25,406 bases of DNA from an uncultured Selenomonadales bacterium (GTDB lineage: Bacteria > Bacillota > Negativicutes > Selenomonadales > Selenomonadaceae), in contig CALFJE010000057.1 of assembly GCA_937877545.1 (NCBI GenBank), forward strand, positions 1 to 25,406. Direction: 5' to 3'. The notes under the pieces were generated by a model. That model was not told where the DNA came from and made no database searches. It saw only the letters and a program-made list of their open reading frames with translations. Below are positions 23,144 through 25,406 of the stretch, piece after piece. Numbering within the stretch: the stretch's first letter is position 1; each line of letters starts with the position of its first letter. The translations under genes and the position numbers were made by a program.

Positions 23144-25045
23144 ATGTCAGTTGAAAAATTGCAGTTCCAAGCCGAAACCAAACGGCTCCTCGACCTCGTG
23201 GTCAATTCGATTTACACCAACAAGGAAATTTTCTTGCGCGAACTCATCTCCAATGCCAGCGACGCCCTCGACAAGCTCCGCATTGAAGCTTTGACTAACG
23301 CCGACCTCGCGGGCGATACCGAATCCGAAATTTTTATCGTCCCCGACGCCGCCACCAAGACAATCACAATCAGCGACAACGGCATTGGCATGAGCCGCGA
23401 CGAGGTCATCAACAACATCGGCACTATCGCCAAGAGCGGCACCAAGGATTTTCTGGATAAGATTCGCGAGGCGGGCAACGCCGCCGCTCAAGAGCTTATC
23501 GGTCAATTCGGCGTGGGCTTTTATTCCGCGTTCATTGTCGCCGATAAGGTCGAGTTGCTTACGCGCAGGGCGGGCACCGATTCCGCCGTCAAGTGGACGA
23601 GCGACGGCGCGGGCGAATACGAGCTGGAAGATTGCGCCAAAGACTCAGCCGGCACGACGATTATCCTGCACCTTAAGCCCGAATTCTGCGGCGACGACGA
23701 ATACGACTTCACCGACGTTTACGAGATTGAGCGGCTTGTCAAGAAGTACTCCGACTTTGTGCGCTATCCGATTAAGATGAGCTTTGAGGTCAAGGATAAG
23801 CCCGACGACGAGCCGACGATTGAGATTCGCACGGTCAATTCCATGAAGCCGCTTTGGACGCGCAGTAAATCCGAGCTTAAGCGCGAAGACTACGACGAAT
23901 TTTTTAAGCAGCAGTTGCACGAGTGGGAGGCTCCGATTGAGATTTTCCACGTCAAGGCGGAGGGCACCGTCGAATACACCGCGCTCCTTTGCATACCCAA
24001 GCACGCCGCGCAGAATCTGTACTATTCCGACTACGAGGCGGGCTTGCAGTTGTATTCGCGCCACGTCTTCATTATGGACAAGTGCAAAGACTTCCTGCCC
24101 GATTGGTTGCGGTTCATGAAGGGCTTGGTTGATTCGCCCGACCTGCCGCTGAACATTTCCCGCGAGGTGCTTCAGCAGAGCCGCGAGGTCAAAGTTATCG
24201 GCAAGGCGTTGGAAAAAAATATCCTCAAGCAACTGGGCAAGCTGCTCAAGGACGAGCGCGACAAGTACGAGGAATTTTGGCGCGAGTTCGGCAAGTCAAT
24301 CAAGCTGGGCGTGTACAACAGCGTATTTGACGCGAAGGCTAAAGACGCCCTTAAGGATTTGCTGTTGTTCCAAACGTCCAAGGAGGGCAAGTTGGCGACG
24401 CTGGCTGAATACGTGGAGCGCATGCCCGAATTCCAGAAAAAAATCTACGTGGCGGTCGGCAAGGATAAAGCGGCGATTGAACAGTTGCCGCAAATGGAGC
24501 TGTTGCGCGAGCGCGGGCTGGAGGTTATCTGTTTAACCGACCCCGTCGACGAGTTCGCGCTTGAGGCTCTGCACTCCTACGCCGATAAGGAATTCCAATC
24601 GATAACCCGCGAAAACTTCGAGCTGGACGATGCCGAGTCGCAAAAAGTCAAGGCGGAGGTCGAAGAAATTGCCAAGACGCGTGAAGACTTGCTTAAGGAC
24701 GTCAAGGAGGCAATCGGCGAGGCGGTTCACGAGGTGCGGCTGACTTCGCGGCTCAAATCGGGCGCGGTGTGCCTCGTGACGGGCGCAAATTCGCCTTCGC
24801 TGTCCATGGAAAAAACGTTCGCGGCGATGAACAATCCCTACTTCAAGGCGACGCAAATCCTGGAGCTTAACCCGAATCATGCGGTGTTCAAAAAGCTGGA
24901 GGGCTTGCACGCGCAGGGCAAGGACACGCCGGCGTTCAAAGACCTGTGCACGACGCTTTACGCTTTGGCACTGCTGATAGAGGGCGTCATGCCGAACAAT
25001 CCCGCCGACCTTGCAAACAAAATCACCGACCTGCTCACGAAATAA
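23144..25045 (+). CDS. htpG: Chaperone HtpG (Hsp90)
   Basis: ATP-dependent cytosolic chaperone of 633 residues, full length. GHKL ATPase domain: LRELISNASDALDKLR (Glu33, Asn37), SDNGIGM (Asp78), NNIGTIAKSGTKDF and GQFGVGFYSAF (120-130). The middle domain contains LPLNISREVLQQS with the catalytic-loop Arg, and the C-terminal dimerisation part ends ANKITDLLTK. The ATG at 23144 is 7 nt after GGGAGG (23131-23136); the in-frame ATG at 23129 lies upstream of that ribosome site and is unlikely. No CIRCE element is visible in the leader. Confidence 0.97.
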   Translation: MSVEKLQFQAETKRLLDLVVNSIYTNKEIFLRELISNASDALDKLRIEALTNADLAGDTESEIFIVPDAATKTITISDNGIGMSRDEVINNIGTIAKSGTKDFLDKIREAGNAAAQELIGQFGVGFYSAFIVADKVELLTRRAGTDSAVKWTSDGAGEYELEDCAKDSAGTTIILHLKPEFCGDDEYDFTDVYEIERLVKKYSDFVRYPIKMSFEVKDKPDDEPTIEIRTVNSMKPLWTRSKSELKREDYDEFFKQQLHEWEAPIEIFHVKAEGTVEYTALLCIPKHAAQNLYYSDYEAGLQLYSRHVFIMDKCKDFLPDWLRFMKGLVDSPDLPLNISREVLQQSREVKVIGKALEKNILKQLGKLLKDERDKYEEFWREFGKSIKLGVYNSVFDAKAKDALKDLLLFQTSKEGKLATLAEYVERMPEFQKKIYVAVGKDKAAIEQLPQMELLRERGLEVICLTDPVDEFALEALHSYADKEFQSITRENFELDDAESQKVKAEVEEIAKTREDLLKDVKEAIGEAVHEVRLTSRLKSGAVCLVTGANSPSLSMEKTFAAMNNPYFKATQILELNPNHAVFKKLEGLHAQGKDTPAFKDLCTTLYALALLIEGVMPNNPADLANKITDLLTK

Positions 25046-25068
25046 ATCTGCGCGGATTCAAAAAAATT

Positions 25069-25097
25069 ATCCCCCGCAATTTCGCAGGGGATTTTTT
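25069..25097. terminator. Bidirectional terminator between htpG and polA
   Basis: ATCCCC (25069-25074) pairs with GGGGAT (25087-25092), with a further GC pair inside. A-run on the left and T-run on the right serve both convergent genes. A second identical copy lies 209 bp to the right. Confidence 0.8.
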
Positions 25098-25266
25098 ATT
25101 TGGCAAGCGACCAGTTTGCGCCGCTGTGAATGTCGACGATAAGCGGCACCTTCAGCTGTATGACGCCCTCCATTGCCTCGCGCAAAATCCGTTCGACCTC
25201 CGCCAACTCCGAATTTTTAGCCTCGACTGCAAGCTCGTCGTGCACCTGTAGGAAATCCTTGCGGAT
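25096..25266 (-). pseudogene. polA: Detached 3' fragment of DNA polymerase I (polA)
   Basis: Read on the minus strand, the frame gives KDFLQVHDELAVEAKN, then VPLIVDIHSGANWSLAK and stop. This is the C-terminus of family A DNA polymerases, with the motif C QVHDEL holding the catalytic Asp. Going upstream, the frame meets a TGA at 25267-25269, inside the second repeat copy. So as assembled this fragment is cut off from the body of the gene. Confidence 0.8.
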
Positions 25267-25304
25267 TCAAAAAAATTATCCCCCGCAATTTCGCAGGGGA
25301 TTTT

Positions 25305-25406
25305 TTATTTGGCAAGCGACCAGTTTGCGCCGCTGTGAATGTCGACGATAAGCGGCACCTTCAGCTGTATGACGCCCTCCATTGCCTCGCGCAAAATCCG
25401 TTCGAC
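25305..25406 (-). CDS. polA: DNA polymerase I, last 33 residues, truncated by window end
   Basis: The second repeat copy encodes the same C-terminus (VERILREAMEGVIQLK then VPLIVDIHSGANWSLAK) in an open frame to the window edge. If the duplication is real, this copy would be the end of the functional gene. If it is an assembly artefact, it is the same locus as the first copy. Too short to say more about the enzyme. Confidence 0.6.
   Translation of the reverse strand, partial: VERILREAMEGVIQLKVPLIVDIHSGANWSLAK

Larger units (their letters stand above)
25052..25406. repeat. 209-bp tandem duplication, second unit cut by the window end
   Basis: Bases 25052-25197 and 25261-25406 are identical over 146 bp, offset 209. 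The unit contains the htpG/polA terminator and the 3' end of polA. The second copy ends exactly at the window end. Confidence 0.9.

Overview
The window looks like one end-to-end contig of about 25.4 kb from a Firmicutes-type bacterium. I infer a Negativicutes (Selenomonadaceae-like) genome. The reasons are the moderately GC-rich coding style with frequent TTG/GTG starts, the single-chain PurL of about 1200 residues, the ispE - GntR - glmU - prs order, and decayed beta-roll (RTX-like) genes. No rRNA gene or taxonomic marker confirms this. The left edge is a run of 11 G and the right edge is a 209-bp tandem duplication cut by the window end; both look like contig-end features.

Layout. 1-1893: 3' part of a glycosyltransferase, then argF. 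1914-4649: an accessory stretch in which the lone nickel-cofactor gene larB lies between two frameshifted minus-strand beta-roll remnants. 4743-8375: purL, carrying an in-frame tract of 7-nt repeats. 8356-9861: the wreck of a restriction-modification system, with an intact beta-class DNA methyltransferase followed by an endonuclease remnant that has a frameshift and an apparent loss of its catalytic core. 9874-13248: a same-strand run of alpha/beta hydrolase, Cys-rich (CCG-type) protein, exported SIMPL protein and membrane acyltransferase. 13232-13391: a cluster of three palindromes. 13418-14881 (minus): pepD.

15018-17847: a tightly overlapping three-gene operon, driven by a clear sigma-70 promoter. 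It holds a NYN-domain protein with five tandem repeats of about 87 residues, thyX and rpiB. 17962-22781: a second operon with its own promoter: ispE, a FadR-type GntR regulator, glmU, a DUF1919-type protein and prs. This joins isoprenoid, UDP-GlcNAc and PRPP supply. 22782-22844 is another 7-nt-period repeat tract. 22895-25045: a small coiled-coil/membrane protein and htpG, followed by a bidirectional terminator and the 3' end of polA on the opposite strand.

Most genes are ordinary housekeeping genes. The items that stand out are the NYN + five-repeat protein, the solitary methyltransferase with a dead endonuclease, and the two heptad repeat tracts (one inside purL). I saw no CRISPR array, tRNA, rRNA or transposase.
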